A stretch of 45,993 nt of DNA from NCBI GenBank assembly GCA_020403455.1, contig JADBXP010000018.1:1-45993 (forward strand), read 5' to 3'. Position numbers and translations under genes: made by a program. Under the pieces are notes generated by a model that saw nothing but the letters and a program-made list of their open reading frames with translations, ran no database searches and was not told where the DNA came from. This DNA is from Chitinophagaceae bacterium. GTDB taxonomy: Bacteria; Bacteroidota; Bacteroidia; Chitinophagales; Chitinophagaceae. This document shows, one piece after another, positions 7,929 through 16,488 of this stretch (positions are counted from its first letter, which is position 1; the number at the start of each line of letters is the position of its first letter).

Positions 7929-9422
7929 ATGGTACAAATTATCATTGTAGTTGTTGGAGCTTTAGTTCTGTTTACAACAATAACTGCGTTAATCTCAAGA
8001 TACAAACGATGCCCCTCCGACAAAATATTAGTCATTTATGGGCGAACCGGTGGAACATCAGCAAAATGTATACATGGTGGAGGCGCATTCATTTGGCCAG
8101 TAATTCAAGACTATGCTTTCTTAGATCTAAAACCATTATCCATTGAAGCAAATCTTACAAATGCTTTAAGTCGTCAAAACATCAGAGTTGATGTTCCTTG
8201 TCGTTTTACAATAGCAATTTCGACTGAACCAGATAGTATGAATACTGCCGCAGAGAGATTATTGGGTTTATCATCTGAACAAATTCAAGAATTAGCTAAA
8301 GACATTCTATTTGGCCAATTACGATTAGTTATTGCAACTATGACAATTGAGGAAATTAATTCAGACCGTGACAAATTTCTCGACAACATTTCTAAAAACG
8401 TTGACAGTGAGTTAAAAAAAATCGGATTGAAATTAATCAATGTAAATGTTACCGACATCAAGGACGAATCAGGCTATATTGAAGCATTAGGAAAAGAAGC
8501 AGCTGCAAAAGCAATAAATGAAGCTAAAATTAGTGTAGCCGAGCAGGAGAAAATTGGAGAAACAGGAAAGGCCTTGGCTGATAGAGAAAAAGATACCCAA
8601 ATAGCTGAAACACATAGAGACAGAGACGTAAAAATTGCAATCACTCAAAAAGATAAAGAGATTAGTATTGCAACAGCAGTAAAAGATGAAACCATAGGAA
8701 AAGCCGAAGCGCAAAGGGACACCAGGGTGAAAACTTCCGAAGCAAACGCAATTGCCATAAAAGGAGAAAATGAGGCAAAAATTGCTATTGCACAATCAGA
8801 AGCAAACAGAAGAGAAAAAGAAGCAGAAGCATTGCGAATCGCATTAGCCTCTGAAAAAGTGCAACAAGCGAAAGCTCTGGAAGAGTCCTATTTAGCTGAA
8901 CAAAAAGCAGAGTTAGCACGATCCGAAAGAGAACGTTCAACGCAAATAGCAGATATTGTAATTCCTGCTGAAATAGCAAAACAGCGTGCTATTATAGAAG
9001 CACAAGCAGCGGCTGAAACCACAAGAGTGAACGCAAAAGGCGAAGCTGATGCAATTTTTGCTAAAATGGAAGCTGAAGCAAAAGGTTTGTTTGAAATATT
9101 GACAAAACAAGCAGAAGGCTATAAAGAAGTAGTAGCAGCCGCAGGTGGTGATCCCAATAAAGCATTCCAGCTTTTATTAATTGAAAAATTACCGGAATTA
9201 GTTAAGACACAAGTTGAAGCAGTTAAAAACATTAAAATTGATAAAATCACTGTTTGGGATTCTGCAAATGGACAAGGTGAAAATAGCAATTCATCTACAG
9301 CTAACTTTGTGTCAGGAATGATGAAAACAGTCCCTCCACTAAATGACTTATTCAATATGGCTGGTCTGAACTTACCAACCTATTTAAAAGGTGCAGACGA
9401 TAAAAACAAAAAAGAAGAGTAA
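7929..9422 (+). CDS. Flotillin-like SPFH-domain protein
   Basis: The 497-residue protein has an N-terminal membrane anchor (residues 1-20), an SPFH/band-7 domain (about 25-190) and a long Ala/Glu/Lys-rich coiled coil (about 195-400). A conserved flotillin tail contains LPELVKTQVEAVKNIKIDKI. Flotillins oligomerise at the membrane and organise functional membrane microdomains. The upstream NfeD-type gene is its usual partner. The start is the ATG at 7929, which places the hydrophobic segment immediately at the N-terminus as in FloT. The coiled coil carries imperfect repeats of the EAQRD and EKDTQIAE type. Confidence 0.92.
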   Translation: MVQIIIVVVGALVLFTTITALISRYKRCPSDKILVIYGRTGGTSAKCIHGGGAFIWPVIQDYAFLDLKPLSIEANLTNALSRQNIRVDVPCRFTIAISTEPDSMNTAAERLLGLSSEQIQELAKDILFGQLRLVIATMTIEEINSDRDKFLDNISKNVDSELKKIGLKLINVNVTDIKDESGYIEALGKEAAAKAINEAKISVAEQEKIGETGKALADREKDTQIAETHRDRDVKIAITQKDKEISIATAVKDETIGKAEAQRDTRVKTSEANAIAIKGENEAKIAIAQSEANRREKEAEALRIALASEKVQQAKALEESYLAEQKAELARSERERSTQIADIVIPAEIAKQRAIIEAQAAAETTRVNAKGEADAIFAKMEAEAKGLFEILTKQAEGYKEVVAAAGGDPNKAFQLLLIEKLPELVKTQVEAVKNIKIDKITVWDSANGQGENSNSSTANFVSGMMKTVPPLNDLFNMAGLNLPTYLKGADDKNKKEE

Positions 9423-9806
9423 TTGACATCATGATCGACAGTCACAATCAAGGATAGCTGAGAAACTTCGTAAGAAGTTAATCACCAGATAACAAATCGA
9501 AGCTGATAATAAAATAATAAACAGTTCCACCCGATTACAAGAGTTTTTACAGCAATCTGAACTTTCGGATGTTTGTAATTTGTCTTGATGCAATTGATTT
9601 ATTTTACAAGCAAAGGGGTCATGCAACTTGAGGATAACTAGCAGATTCTTAAAGTAAACCTGTTCAATTTCAACGAATCACAGATTGATTTCTCAAAAAA
9701 GGAATGTAACCTACCTATCGACAGATGAAAAATCACTACGCTTCATAGTTGTAAAATGCAATCACTTAATATTATAAATATATAGTATATTGCAATAGAT
9801 GACTGA
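9423..9806. other. Gene-free stretch (384 bp) after the flotillin gene
   Basis: I see no plausible coding sequence here: the longest reading frame (about 65 codons, minus strand) has no recognisable features. A perfect small inverted repeat, AACTTC-GTAA-GAAGTT, lies at 9464-9479, 40 bp after the flotillin stop. It has no T run, so it is a weak terminator candidate at best. The last 60 bases are very AT-rich and contain the -7-like TATATTGC of the next gene. Confidence 0.5.
9786..9793 (+). promoter_or_regulatory. -7-like element (TATATTGC) before the VOC lipoprotein
   Basis: TATATTGC lies 13 bp before the ATG at 9807. The same octamer precedes glmS (22394) and the Rrf2 gene (32798) in this window. 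This suggests it is a variant of the TAnnTTTGC element lacking one T. Confidence 0.45.
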
Positions 9807-10298
9807 ATGAACAGAACTAAAAAAATATTGACAACTGTATTTTTTGGTGTTTTAATACAACTACTAACTGCTTGCCAACACGAACCAAAAAAAACAATTG
9901 AGCCGATGGATAAAAATACTATGCCCGGAAGTTCAAACCCCGTTGTTTATTTTGAAATTCCGGTAAATGACATGGATAGAGCCATAAATTTTTACAAAGC
10001 AGTATTCCATTTTGACTTTACAAAAGAAATTATTGATAACAATGAAATGGCGTTGTTTCCCTTCACTGCCGGAAATTCAGGGATCACAGGTGCGTTAGCA
10101 AAAGGGGAAATCTATAAGCCGACAAAAGATGGAGTAGTGATTTACTTCAAGACTAACAATATTGATGAAACACTCCAACTTGCCAAATTAAATGGCGGAA
10201 ATATTTTATATCCAAAAACAGACAATGGCATTGGATTTGTTGCAGAATTCCAAGACAGTGAAGGTAACCGAATAGCAATACATCAAGATAAAAATTGA
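9807..10298 (+). CDS. VOC-family (glyoxalase/bleomycin-resistance fold) lipoprotein
   Basis: The 163-residue product has a lipoprotein signal peptide (lipobox LTAC, C23). A single VOC domain follows (about 42-162), opening with VVYFEIPVNDMDRAINFYKAVF and closing with GFVAEFQDSEGNRIAIH. VOC proteins often use paired H/E/Q metal ligands; here E48 (in YFEIP) and the terminal E/H residues are candidates, but completeness cannot be judged. Cytosolic homologues are common, and an exported, lipid-anchored version is unusual. The substrate is unknown. It stands alone. Confidence 0.8.
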   Translation: MNRTKKILTTVFFGVLIQLLTACQHEPKKTIEPMDKNTMPGSSNPVVYFEIPVNDMDRAINFYKAVFHFDFTKEIIDNNEMALFPFTAGNSGITGALAKGEIYKPTKDGVVIYFKTNNIDETLQLAKLNGGNILYPKTDNGIGFVAEFQDSEGNRIAIHQDKN

Positions 10299-10481
10299 TA
10301 ATAGAAAAAAGCTGATAACAAAGGATGCAAATAGTTTAAGTTGTTTTTATAGAACCGTCTCGTACTCTTTCGGCAGGTAGCCCCTACCCCCTTCGATTGT
10401 GTAGTTACATTAAATTGTAGCAAATAGGACTGAACCAAGGAACAGCTAAAAATATTTTTTAACTCTTACATACCAAACAAG

Positions 10482-10922
10482 ATGACAAAACAATGTAGAA
10501 TTTTACTCTTATCCGTACTAATTTCCATTATTAGCATTAAAGGTAACTCACAAGTAAGTATTTCCTATTACTCATCTTCCCTTTCAAAGATCGGATTAGC
10601 GTACAATTTTAATGACAAATTATGGAGTGAATTGAGGCTATATAGCAATACATCAATAGAAAGTATAACGCCGGAATTGGTTGTCAACTACAATGTTTCA
10701 AGAAAAGAAAATCACAACATTTACCTTGGATTGGGTGTAAATGTTAACTATTTTAATGGTATAGTGGTGCCAATTGGCGTTCAATTTACCCCCATTGAAA
10801 AATTTAAAAACTTCTCATTACACATAGAGTTTCAACCCACCATAGATTTCGAAAATGATGTATTGCTGCAGAGCTCTTGGGGATTGAGGTACAGATTCGA
10901 AAAAAAGACAGGAAAAAAGTAG
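10482..10922 (+). CDS. Small outer-membrane beta-barrel-like protein
   Basis: The 146-residue product has a signal peptide ending IKGNSQ. Alternating strand patterns follow, such as IGLAYNFNDKLWSELRLYS and HNIYLGLGVNVNYFNG, and it ends WGLRYRFEKKTGKK. The final GLRYRF resembles a terminal barrel strand with aromatic end, but is followed by a basic tail. The length suggests a six- to eight-strand barrel. No family can be named with certainty. It stands alone between two gene-poor stretches. Confidence 0.6.
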   Translation: MTKQCRILLLSVLISIISIKGNSQVSISYYSSSLSKIGLAYNFNDKLWSELRLYSNTSIESITPELVVNYNVSRKENHNIYLGLGVNVNYFNGIVVPIGVQFTPIEKFKNFSLHIEFQPTIDFENDVLLQSSWGLRYRFEKKTGKK

Positions 10923-11575
10923 ATGCGATAAATTGGTCTGACCAAATGTGAAAGTACCATTGGATATATAAATAGTTGCAACACCCGTGCTAATCTTCTT
11001 TTACTATTTTGGCAAAGCAACCTGATCTGGAATTAAATCCATACCCGGCCTGTTATAAAATGGTTTGCATAAAAGCAAATGCAAATCGGAAGACGACAAT
11101 TTGTATTTCTGAACGGAATCGCATTTAATTGCATGAAGCAGGCAGATTGAATCCTGTTGTAAACAATAACAAGATTGACCTTAAAAAAACCTCGAATATG
11201 AATTAGCTATCGTACGCTTGAGCTATTATAGGCAAAAAATATCGAAAATAAATTATTGTCAAAGTCATACAATCAAATGGCAAACAAAGAAATTGAAAAT
11301 TAAATACAAGAATACTATAGCTATACATGAGCTAGTTATCAAAGGGATTATTATAGCAATGTTGTCAATTTACAATTATCCATGGTCTCAAATGTGGCAT
11401 CGAATTTATAGATGAAAGGTGGAAAGATCTGCATGCTCTCCAGTGAATTTGCATCACGCATTTACTTGAAAAGATAAAGTGATTTGTTAAGGAAGGAAGA
11501 AAATAAGTAATGAACAGAATGGGAAATAATTAGTAATTTCAAAAAAATTAAATAACCGCTTAAAAATATTAAACG
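10923..11575. other. Gene-free stretch (653 bp)
   Basis: No convincing gene is visible. A 65-codon plus-strand frame at 11218-11415 lacks a good start or any recognisable feature. Another open stretch near 11010-11130 translates to mixed sequence resembling no family I know. A small inverted repeat (TTGGTC-T-GACCAA) at about 10933-10945 follows the barrel gene. This may be decayed DNA. Confidence 0.45.
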
Positions 11576-11869
11576 ATGAAACTTTTATCATTAAAATTAT
11601 TTCTACTTGCCATAATATCAGTTTATATGTCATCATGTGTAAACGTAAGCAACGAAGTTGAAAACAAACTAATTGAATTAAAAAACAAAACAGCGTCGCT
11701 AGATTCACTAATCAATAAAGAGGTAGACAAGGTTTTAACACTCGATTCGATAATAATCAAGGAAAGTGATAAAGTAAAAAAACTTGACACATTAATCAAC
11801 AAAACAACTTCACAACTGGATTCTATATCAAAAAAAGGTAGCAGGATATTGGAAAAGATATCGAATTAA
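11576..11869 (+). CDS. Small coiled-coil lipoprotein with internal repeats
   Basis: The 97-residue product has a lipobox YMSSC (C21), so the mature part is only about 77 residues. It is an almost continuous heptad-like helix. Three near-repeats of 14-15 residues are visible: SLDSLINKEVDKV, TLDSIIIKESDKV and KLDTLINKTTSQ, followed by a weaker fourth, QLDSISKKGSRIL. The size and layout recall Lpp-type murein lipoproteins, but the C-terminal lysine-arginine ending of Lpp is absent (it ends EKISN). Function is unknown: structural or spacer lipoprotein, or the anchored lure of a partner protein. Confidence 0.65.
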   Translation: MKLLSLKLFLLAIISVYMSSCVNVSNEVENKLIELKNKTASLDSLINKEVDKVLTLDSIIIKESDKVKKLDTLINKTTSQLDSISKKGSRILEKISN

Positions 11870-12233
11870 TAGAAATTATAAGTACTACCCGTAACGAACT
11901 TTCTTTTGTTTGAGGTATAACACTCCCCAAATTTCAGACCAGTAAGAAAATTTTATTATAAAGCATCTAACCAAGTGCTACAGGAAAAAATTGCACTTAT
12001 TACTTGAACTTAGATAATGATACTACAATCAATAAGAAATAGCCGCCTTTCTCAATAAGCATAGTGTATTTATTAGAATACATGATTTTTGGTAAAAATG
12101 GATAATGTATTTTTCATTCGCATAAGAAAATATTGATTTCACATAAATTATTGGTGAAATCGTACATCTAATTTTAGCAGGAAGCGAATTGTGTAGAATT
12201 TTACACCATTAATTCATATCTAACTTTTTAAAC
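11870..12233. other. Gene-free stretch (364 bp) with a regulatory inverted repeat
   Basis: No coding sequence is seen. The region holds a small inverted repeat TGTATT/AATACA near 12065-12082 and the perfect eight-base repeat at 12135-12161. TAATTTTA at 12169-12176 is one mismatch from the -7 consensus. It is probably the control region of the following secreted protein/CPBP/LytS/LytTR cluster. Confidence 0.5.
12135..12161. promoter_or_regulatory. Perfect inverted repeat GATTTCAC-N11-GTGAAATC, candidate operator
   Basis: The arms GATTTCAC (12135-12142) and GTGAAATC (12154-12161) are perfect over eight bases with an 11-base A/T-rich spacer. The centre-to-centre distance is close to two helical turns, which suits a dimeric DNA-binding protein. 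It lies just upstream of a -7-like TAATTTTA and 73 bp before the first gene of the cluster that encodes its own LytTR regulator. Which protein binds it is unknown. Confidence 0.5.
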
Positions 12234-12524
12234 ATGAAAAAAATCATCTTTCTTAGCTGCATACTGGTTTTGTCAGCTTCTGTAGAAGCCAAAAGCAATG
12301 CAAATGACACGACACAGAAAAAAAAGGCAGATTACACCTTTGCCTGGGGACTAATAAGATCTAAAAATTATCCGAAAAACAAATCATTTGCTTTTGAATT
12401 CAATACACCTGAATTTAAATCTTCGGTACCGGGTAAATCAATAGATAGCTCAAAGTATGAACAAAAAAGTATTCTATGGGGAGCTATACAGTGGACAGAA
12501 AAGAAAAAAACAAATCATCCATAA
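12234..12524 (+). CDS. Small secreted protein at the head of the CPBP/LytS/LytTR cluster
   Basis: The 96-residue product has a clear signal peptide (MKKIIFLSCILVLSASVEA, cleavage after VEA). The hydrophilic mature part is about 77 residues, with a lysine-rich start, two similar segments (YTFAWGLIRSKNYPK and SILWGAIQWTEKKK, both with WG), and no cysteine. I cannot assign a family. It is 12 bp before the CPBP protease gene and likely shares its transcript. A small exported product next to a membrane protease and a LytTR two-component pair recalls peptide-signalling cassettes of Gram-positive bacteria, but a periplasmic accessory protein is equally possible. Confidence 0.7.
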   Translation: MKKIIFLSCILVLSASVEAKSNANDTTQKKKADYTFAWGLIRSKNYPKNKSFAFEFNTPEFKSSVPGKSIDSSKYEQKSILWGAIQWTEKKKTNHP

Positions 12525-12536
12525 AAATATTGAACA

Positions 12537-13370
12537 ATGAGCAATAACTTCTTAGAAAATGCGAATGTGGGCACCAATAAGTGGTGGCAATATATTACAA
12601 GCATTTTATCAGCAATCCTCGCTATAATAATTGTGAATATAGCAATACGGCTAGTACTTCCAACTATAAAATCCTTCTTTCCGGCAAACGATTTTGGTAA
12701 GGGACTTATAACATATCTCCTCATTTTTATTGTTTTCGGAGTTGCCCTAATCACCTTCTTATATAGTGCAAGTAAAATTCACAAAAGGTCTGGAATTACT
12801 TTTATCTCTTCTTTCAATAAGTTCAGTTGGAGTCAATATTTTTTGGGCTTGATAACTTGGGGAGCTATTTTATTTATTAGCTTACTCATATCAGACTATC
12901 AGAAGTTCGAGGCATTCAAAAATAACTTCCAACCCGAATATTTTACCATTTCACTTTTAGTAGGATTTTTTGCAATTGGTGTTCAGTCGTTTTTTGAGGA
13001 ACTAATTTTTAGGGGGTATATTTTACAAGGCTTACATACACGACTCCAAAATACAACTGCTCTTATATTTGTGAATGGACTATTGTTTGGCCTACTACAT
13101 ATTGGGTATGGATTGGAAAGCTTTCTTTCTTCCTGGATTTTTGGAGTAGCATTTGCTTTAATTGTCATCTTTCAGAAAAGAATTGAATTTGTTGCCGGGG
13201 CACACAATGCAAATAATTTATTACTTTCACTAGTGTTTTTGGATTTGTCTGAAGCTATGAATGAGAATTTTAGCTGGAAAATAAATTGGATAGATTTTAC
13301 AATACAAATTGTAGCATTGATATTATTAGTGGGAATAGTACATACATTTTCAAAGAAAAAAGCTCAATGA
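12537..13370 (+). CDS. CPBP-family intramembrane glutamic endopeptidase (Abi/Rce1 type)
   Basis: The 277-residue protein has about seven or eight membrane helices and the three CPBP catalytic motifs: EELIFRG (E154, E155, R159), a second motif with H188 in LLHIG, and H223/N227 in AGAHNANN. Members cleave substrates within the membrane; relatives process prenylated proteins or act in bacteriocin immunity and maturation. All catalytic residues appear present. Its stop overlaps the next gene (ATGA), so it is translationally coupled to the histidine kinase. This makes it a likely input or processing component of that signalling pair (inference). Confidence 0.88.
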   Translation: MSNNFLENANVGTNKWWQYITSILSAILAIIIVNIAIRLVLPTIKSFFPANDFGKGLITYLLIFIVFGVALITFLYSASKIHKRSGITFISSFNKFSWSQYFLGLITWGAILFISLLISDYQKFEAFKNNFQPEYFTISLLVGFFAIGVQSFFEELIFRGYILQGLHTRLQNTTALIFVNGLLFGLLHIGYGLESFLSSWIFGVAFALIVIFQKRIEFVAGAHNANNLLLSLVFLDLSEAMNENFSWKINWIDFTIQIVALILLVGIVHTFSKKKAQ

Positions 13371-14338
13371 AACAACGGGTATTAATTCATGGTGCATTTT
13401 GGACTTTTTTTTTGTTATTGTATTTGCAACAAAATCCATCTGCAAATATAACTGAATATCTTTCCTGGATTACAGTTCTATTAGTTTGTGCAGTGGTAAT
13501 TTATAGTAATTTGTATTTTTTATTACCCGTTTTCTTTTTTCGGAAAAAATATGTAAGCTACTCGATTTATTTACTTGCATTAATTATAACAGGTGCACTT
13601 TCTTTAAAACTAATCTTCGCTTCCGGTAATGAATTCTTTAATATATCGCTACTACAGCATTGTATCAATTTATTTTTCTTTATAATTATTACCAGTTCCT
13701 TGAAATTCTTACGAGAATACGCAAAAAAAGAAAAATCATTAATAAAAGCCGAAAACGAACAACTTAAATCAGAATTAGATTTACTTAAATCGCAGGTAAA
13801 TCCGCATTTTCTTTTCAATACATTGAATAATCTCTATGGATTAATTCAAAATAATAACAATGAAAAAGCAGCTGAAATCACATTGAAACTTGCAGACTTA
13901 ATGCGATATCTATTAGATAGCAGTAAAATTGAATTGATTAACTTACGAGATGAAATTAAATTTCTAGAAGATTATTTAACCCTTGAAAAAATTCGATTAA
14001 GCAATTCATCTGACATCAACTTTGAGATTTCGGGGTTAGATAAAGAGATTTTAATTGCACCGCTATTGCTCATTCCATTGGTTGAAAATGTATTCAAACA
14101 TGGATTATTAACAGTTTCAAATAATTGTTATGCACATTTTTCATTATCCATTCAAGGCAAGGAATTGTATTTTGAGGCTAAAAATTCAATTGGAAATAAT
14201 ATAAATAAAACCGCAAGACTTGGTAACGGATTAAATAATCTCAAAAAACGATTGCAACTAATCTATCCAGAAAGGCATCAATTGCAATTTGAAGAAACGG
14301 ATAACCAATTCAAAGTAATTTTATATCTGCAACTATGA
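13367..14338 (+). CDS. LytS-type sensor histidine kinase
   Basis: The 323-residue membrane kinase has about four helices (10-22, 33-58, 65-85, 95-112) and a coiled linker. The His_kinase domain has H147 in QVNPHFLFNTLNNLYG, and LLLIPLVENVFKHG plus LGNGLNNLKKRLQ mark the ATP-binding half. The start is the ATG at 13367, which overlaps the stop of the protease gene as ATGA; a longer frame to 13286 would overlap the protease by 85 bases and spoil the first membrane helix. It overlaps the next gene in the same ATGA manner, so protease, kinase and regulator should be made in fixed proportion. Confidence 0.92.
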   Translation: MKQRVLIHGAFWTFFLLLYLQQNPSANITEYLSWITVLLVCAVVIYSNLYFLLPVFFFRKKYVSYSIYLLALIITGALSLKLIFASGNEFFNISLLQHCINLFFFIIITSSLKFLREYAKKEKSLIKAENEQLKSELDLLKSQVNPHFLFNTLNNLYGLIQNNNNEKAAEITLKLADLMRYLLDSSKIELINLRDEIKFLEDYLTLEKIRLSNSSDINFEISGLDKEILIAPLLLIPLVENVFKHGLLTVSNNCYAHFSLSIQGKELYFEAKNSIGNNINKTARLGNGLNNLKKRLQLIYPERHQLQFEETDNQFKVILYLQL

Positions 14339-15054
14339 AATATCAATGCATAATAGTAGATGACGAGCCAATTGCTCAACAAATCCTCGAAAATTACATA
14401 CAACAAATTGATGCACTACAATTGGTAAGTAAATGTAATAACGCGTTTGAAGCTTTGAATGTAATGCACAAAGAACAAATTGATATTATGTTTTTAGATA
14501 TCAAAATGCCATCATTATCTGGTTTAGATTTGATCAAAACACTTAAAAATCCACCCAAAATAATTTTAACAACTGCTTTTTCTGAATTTGGGGTAGAAAG
14601 CTATGAATATGGAATTACTGACTATTTATTAAAACCTATTCCTTTTGAGCGCTTTTTAAAAGCCGTGAATAAAATATTGATACCCACCACTACAGAAAAA
14701 ATTAATGAACAAGTAACAGAAAAACCCGTCTCAGAGCTATCTTATATTTTTTTTAAGGCCGATAAAAAAATCTACAAATTTTTATTTAGCGAAATTTTGT
14801 TGATTGAAGGCAGCGGGAATTATGTGAAAATCCATACGCAGAAAGAGAAGCCCTTGCTGGTATTGGATAAATTAAGTGAACTTCAGGAAAAATTACCAAA
14901 AAATCTATTTATTAGAGTACATAAATCTTTTATAATTAATATTGTTCATGTTACTAAAAAAGAAGGCAATATGATCACAATTAAAGATTTTATAATTCCA
15001 ATTTCAAGTACATTTAAAAATGAATTGGATGGGTTAATAAAAGAAAATGGATGA
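14335..15054 (+). CDS. LytTR-family response regulator
   Basis: The 239-residue regulator has a receiver domain (1-120) with D9/D10, phosphoacceptor D55 in FLDIKMPS and K in LLKPI. The LytTR DNA-binding domain (about 135-239) contains LLIEGSGNYVKIHT and FIRVHKSFIIN. It overlaps the kinase gene by four bases. It probably feeds back on its own cluster, whose control region carries a perfect inverted repeat, but LytTR proteins usually prefer direct repeats. It is a paralogue of the regulator at 168-848, so the window has two LytS/LytTR systems about 12 kb apart. Confidence 0.93.
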   Translation: MKYQCIIVDDEPIAQQILENYIQQIDALQLVSKCNNAFEALNVMHKEQIDIMFLDIKMPSLSGLDLIKTLKNPPKIILTTAFSEFGVESYEYGITDYLLKPIPFERFLKAVNKILIPTTTEKINEQVTEKPVSELSYIFFKADKKIYKFLFSEILLIEGSGNYVKIHTQKEKPLLVLDKLSELQEKLPKNLFIRVHKSFIINIVHVTKKEGNMITIKDFIIPISSTFKNELDGLIKENG

Positions 15055-15124
15055 GTCAATTTCGTGGCAATTTTATGTCACTATATTTCCAGCATCAGCT
15101 TTATTTAATACGTGGTAACAAAAC

Positions 15125-15132
15125 TAATTTTG
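15125..15132 (+). promoter_or_regulatory. -7 promoter element (TAATTTTG)
   Basis: TAATTTTG matches TAnnTTTG perfectly and lies 66 bp before the ATG at 15199. This supports 15199 as the original start of the following broken gene. Confidence 0.5.
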
Positions 15133-15198
15133 TAAAAGCATTCTCCCTACTATACATGACAGAGTATATTTTATAAACCAATTTCCAACAATGAACCG

Positions 15199-15651
15199 AT
15201 GAAAGACTTCAAAGAATTTACATTCAGCTGGTAGGTTTTCTTATTTATTTGTTGCCTTCATCTGATGTTGACGTACCTATTCTTATCCAATATGGGAGAT
15301 AAGCCATTGGAAAAACCCGCATATCTTCTTGTAACTGGAATTTGCCTGCTTATTTTACTTTTATTTTTTGGCATGACGACCCGGATTGATTCGAAATCAA
15401 TAACAATTTCATTCTGTATCGGACTCATCAAAAAGAAAATTCTTCTCGACAATATTGTAGCTGTTAGGGTAGTTCAAAATCCCTGGTTCTGGGGCTGGGG
15501 TATTAGAATGATTCCCAATGGCACTTTATACAACATCAGCGGAGTTAAGGGAATTGAATTGAAATTCAAAAATACAGATAAGATCATCAGAATTGGTTCC
15601 AAAGACCCGGAGACACTGAAAAGTGAAATAGATAATAGATCAATCAACTAA
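15199..15651 (+). pseudogene. PH-like membrane protein gene interrupted by an in-frame TAG near its start
   Basis: From the ATG at 15199 the frame reads MKDFKEFTFSW, a TAG at 15232-15234, then VFLFICCLHLM and on without break to the stop at 15649-15651. The ATG at 15265 (MLTYLFLSN) lies in the same frame, inside what would be the first membrane helix. Without the TAG the protein would be about 150 residues: a short cytoplasmic start, two membrane helices and a C-terminal PH-like strand domain (RIDSKSITISF, NIVAVRVVQ, GIELKFKN). Either the gene is inactive, or a 128-residue form starts at 15265 with a shortened helix. A read error at this base is also possible. Confidence 0.7.
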
Positions 15652-15795
15652 ACAATAGACCGAATTTAATAACTTGCAATCAATTGCATATTGAGCAATG
15701 GACAAACTAGAGAATGTATACTATTATCCATAACTTATAATTCAACTTCCTTCCCAACCATTCCATGCCCCTCATGGCCTCACAACGAATTAAGA

Positions 15796-16428
15796 ATGAT
15801 TATCAATAACTCTCTTCCGGCACTGCTTCTAGCCATTACATTATTAGGAAGCTGCGAAACACCCGCAACTAAAAATATAAATACACAGCGTATTGAGGCG
15901 CTGACATCATCAGACAGTACTGCTCTCACCACATTAGTAAGAAATGTATATGAGTGGCATCTAACCCTACACAAAAAAAATGGATTCCCCTTCAAAATTA
16001 CCGGTACAAAAAAAGATCTGATTGCCGGAGTTGACTGGGATGCTTATGAAAATGAGATGCAGGAATTAAGAAAGACCCATTACTTTTCAGATTATTTCTT
16101 TGTATCGCATCAAAACATCGCTCGTAGCATTGATTCCTCCATACAACAAACAGATAAAAAATGGCGCAACGCCAACGATGGCATGTCTATCTGGGAAACT
16201 GGTGCTGAAGACTGGTGCGATTGTCAGGACTACCCCGATGACTATTGGAAATTATTAACACTGAACAATTTCAAGTTCGAAAAAGGTATGGTATCTTTCT
16301 ACTGGTCATGGGGCGATACCAATGAAAAACAATATCAAATGAAAGCCATAAAAGAAGAAGGAAAATGGAAGATTAGTCATATGCAAGGATTCAATTCCTA
16401 TTCAACTGTTGCAGGTTACAAAAAATAA
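15796..16428 (+). CDS. Lipoprotein with DUF3828-like domain
   Basis: The 210-residue lipoprotein has lipobox LLGSC with C20. After a Thr/Ser linker it contains LVRNVYEWHLTLH, DLIAGVDWDAYENEM, a middle segment WCDCQDYPDDYWK, and a C-terminal strand pair ending EEGKWKISHMQGF. This resembles DUF3828/NTF2-like periplasmic proteins (V-x-x-(F/Y)-Y/E-W start, G-x-WKI end); the match is by eye. The longer frame from 15691 is rejected because the ATG at 15796 gives a proper lipoprotein signal. No partner genes are evident. Confidence 0.7.
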   Translation: MIINNSLPALLLAITLLGSCETPATKNINTQRIEALTSSDSTALTTLVRNVYEWHLTLHKKNGFPFKITGTKKDLIAGVDWDAYENEMQELRKTHYFSDYFFVSHQNIARSIDSSIQQTDKKWRNANDGMSIWETGAEDWCDCQDYPDDYWKLLTLNNFKFEKGMVSFYWSWGDTNEKQYQMKAIKEEGKWKISHMQGFNSYSTVAGYKK

Positions 16429-16488
16429 TCCAAGACATAGAAAAGGGTGAATAGTCTAGTTAAAAACCACTAAACAAGAGATACTGCT

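Noticed and set aside
11218..11415. 65-codon plus-strand frame in a gene-free stretch
   Set aside because: Starts at a TTG, has no signal, domain or repeated pattern, and its composition is that of the surrounding AT-rich DNA.
13286..13366. Longer start for the second LytS kinase
   Set aside because: Would overlap the CPBP gene by 85 bases; the ATG at 13367 forms the usual ATGA coupling and gives a normal N-terminus.
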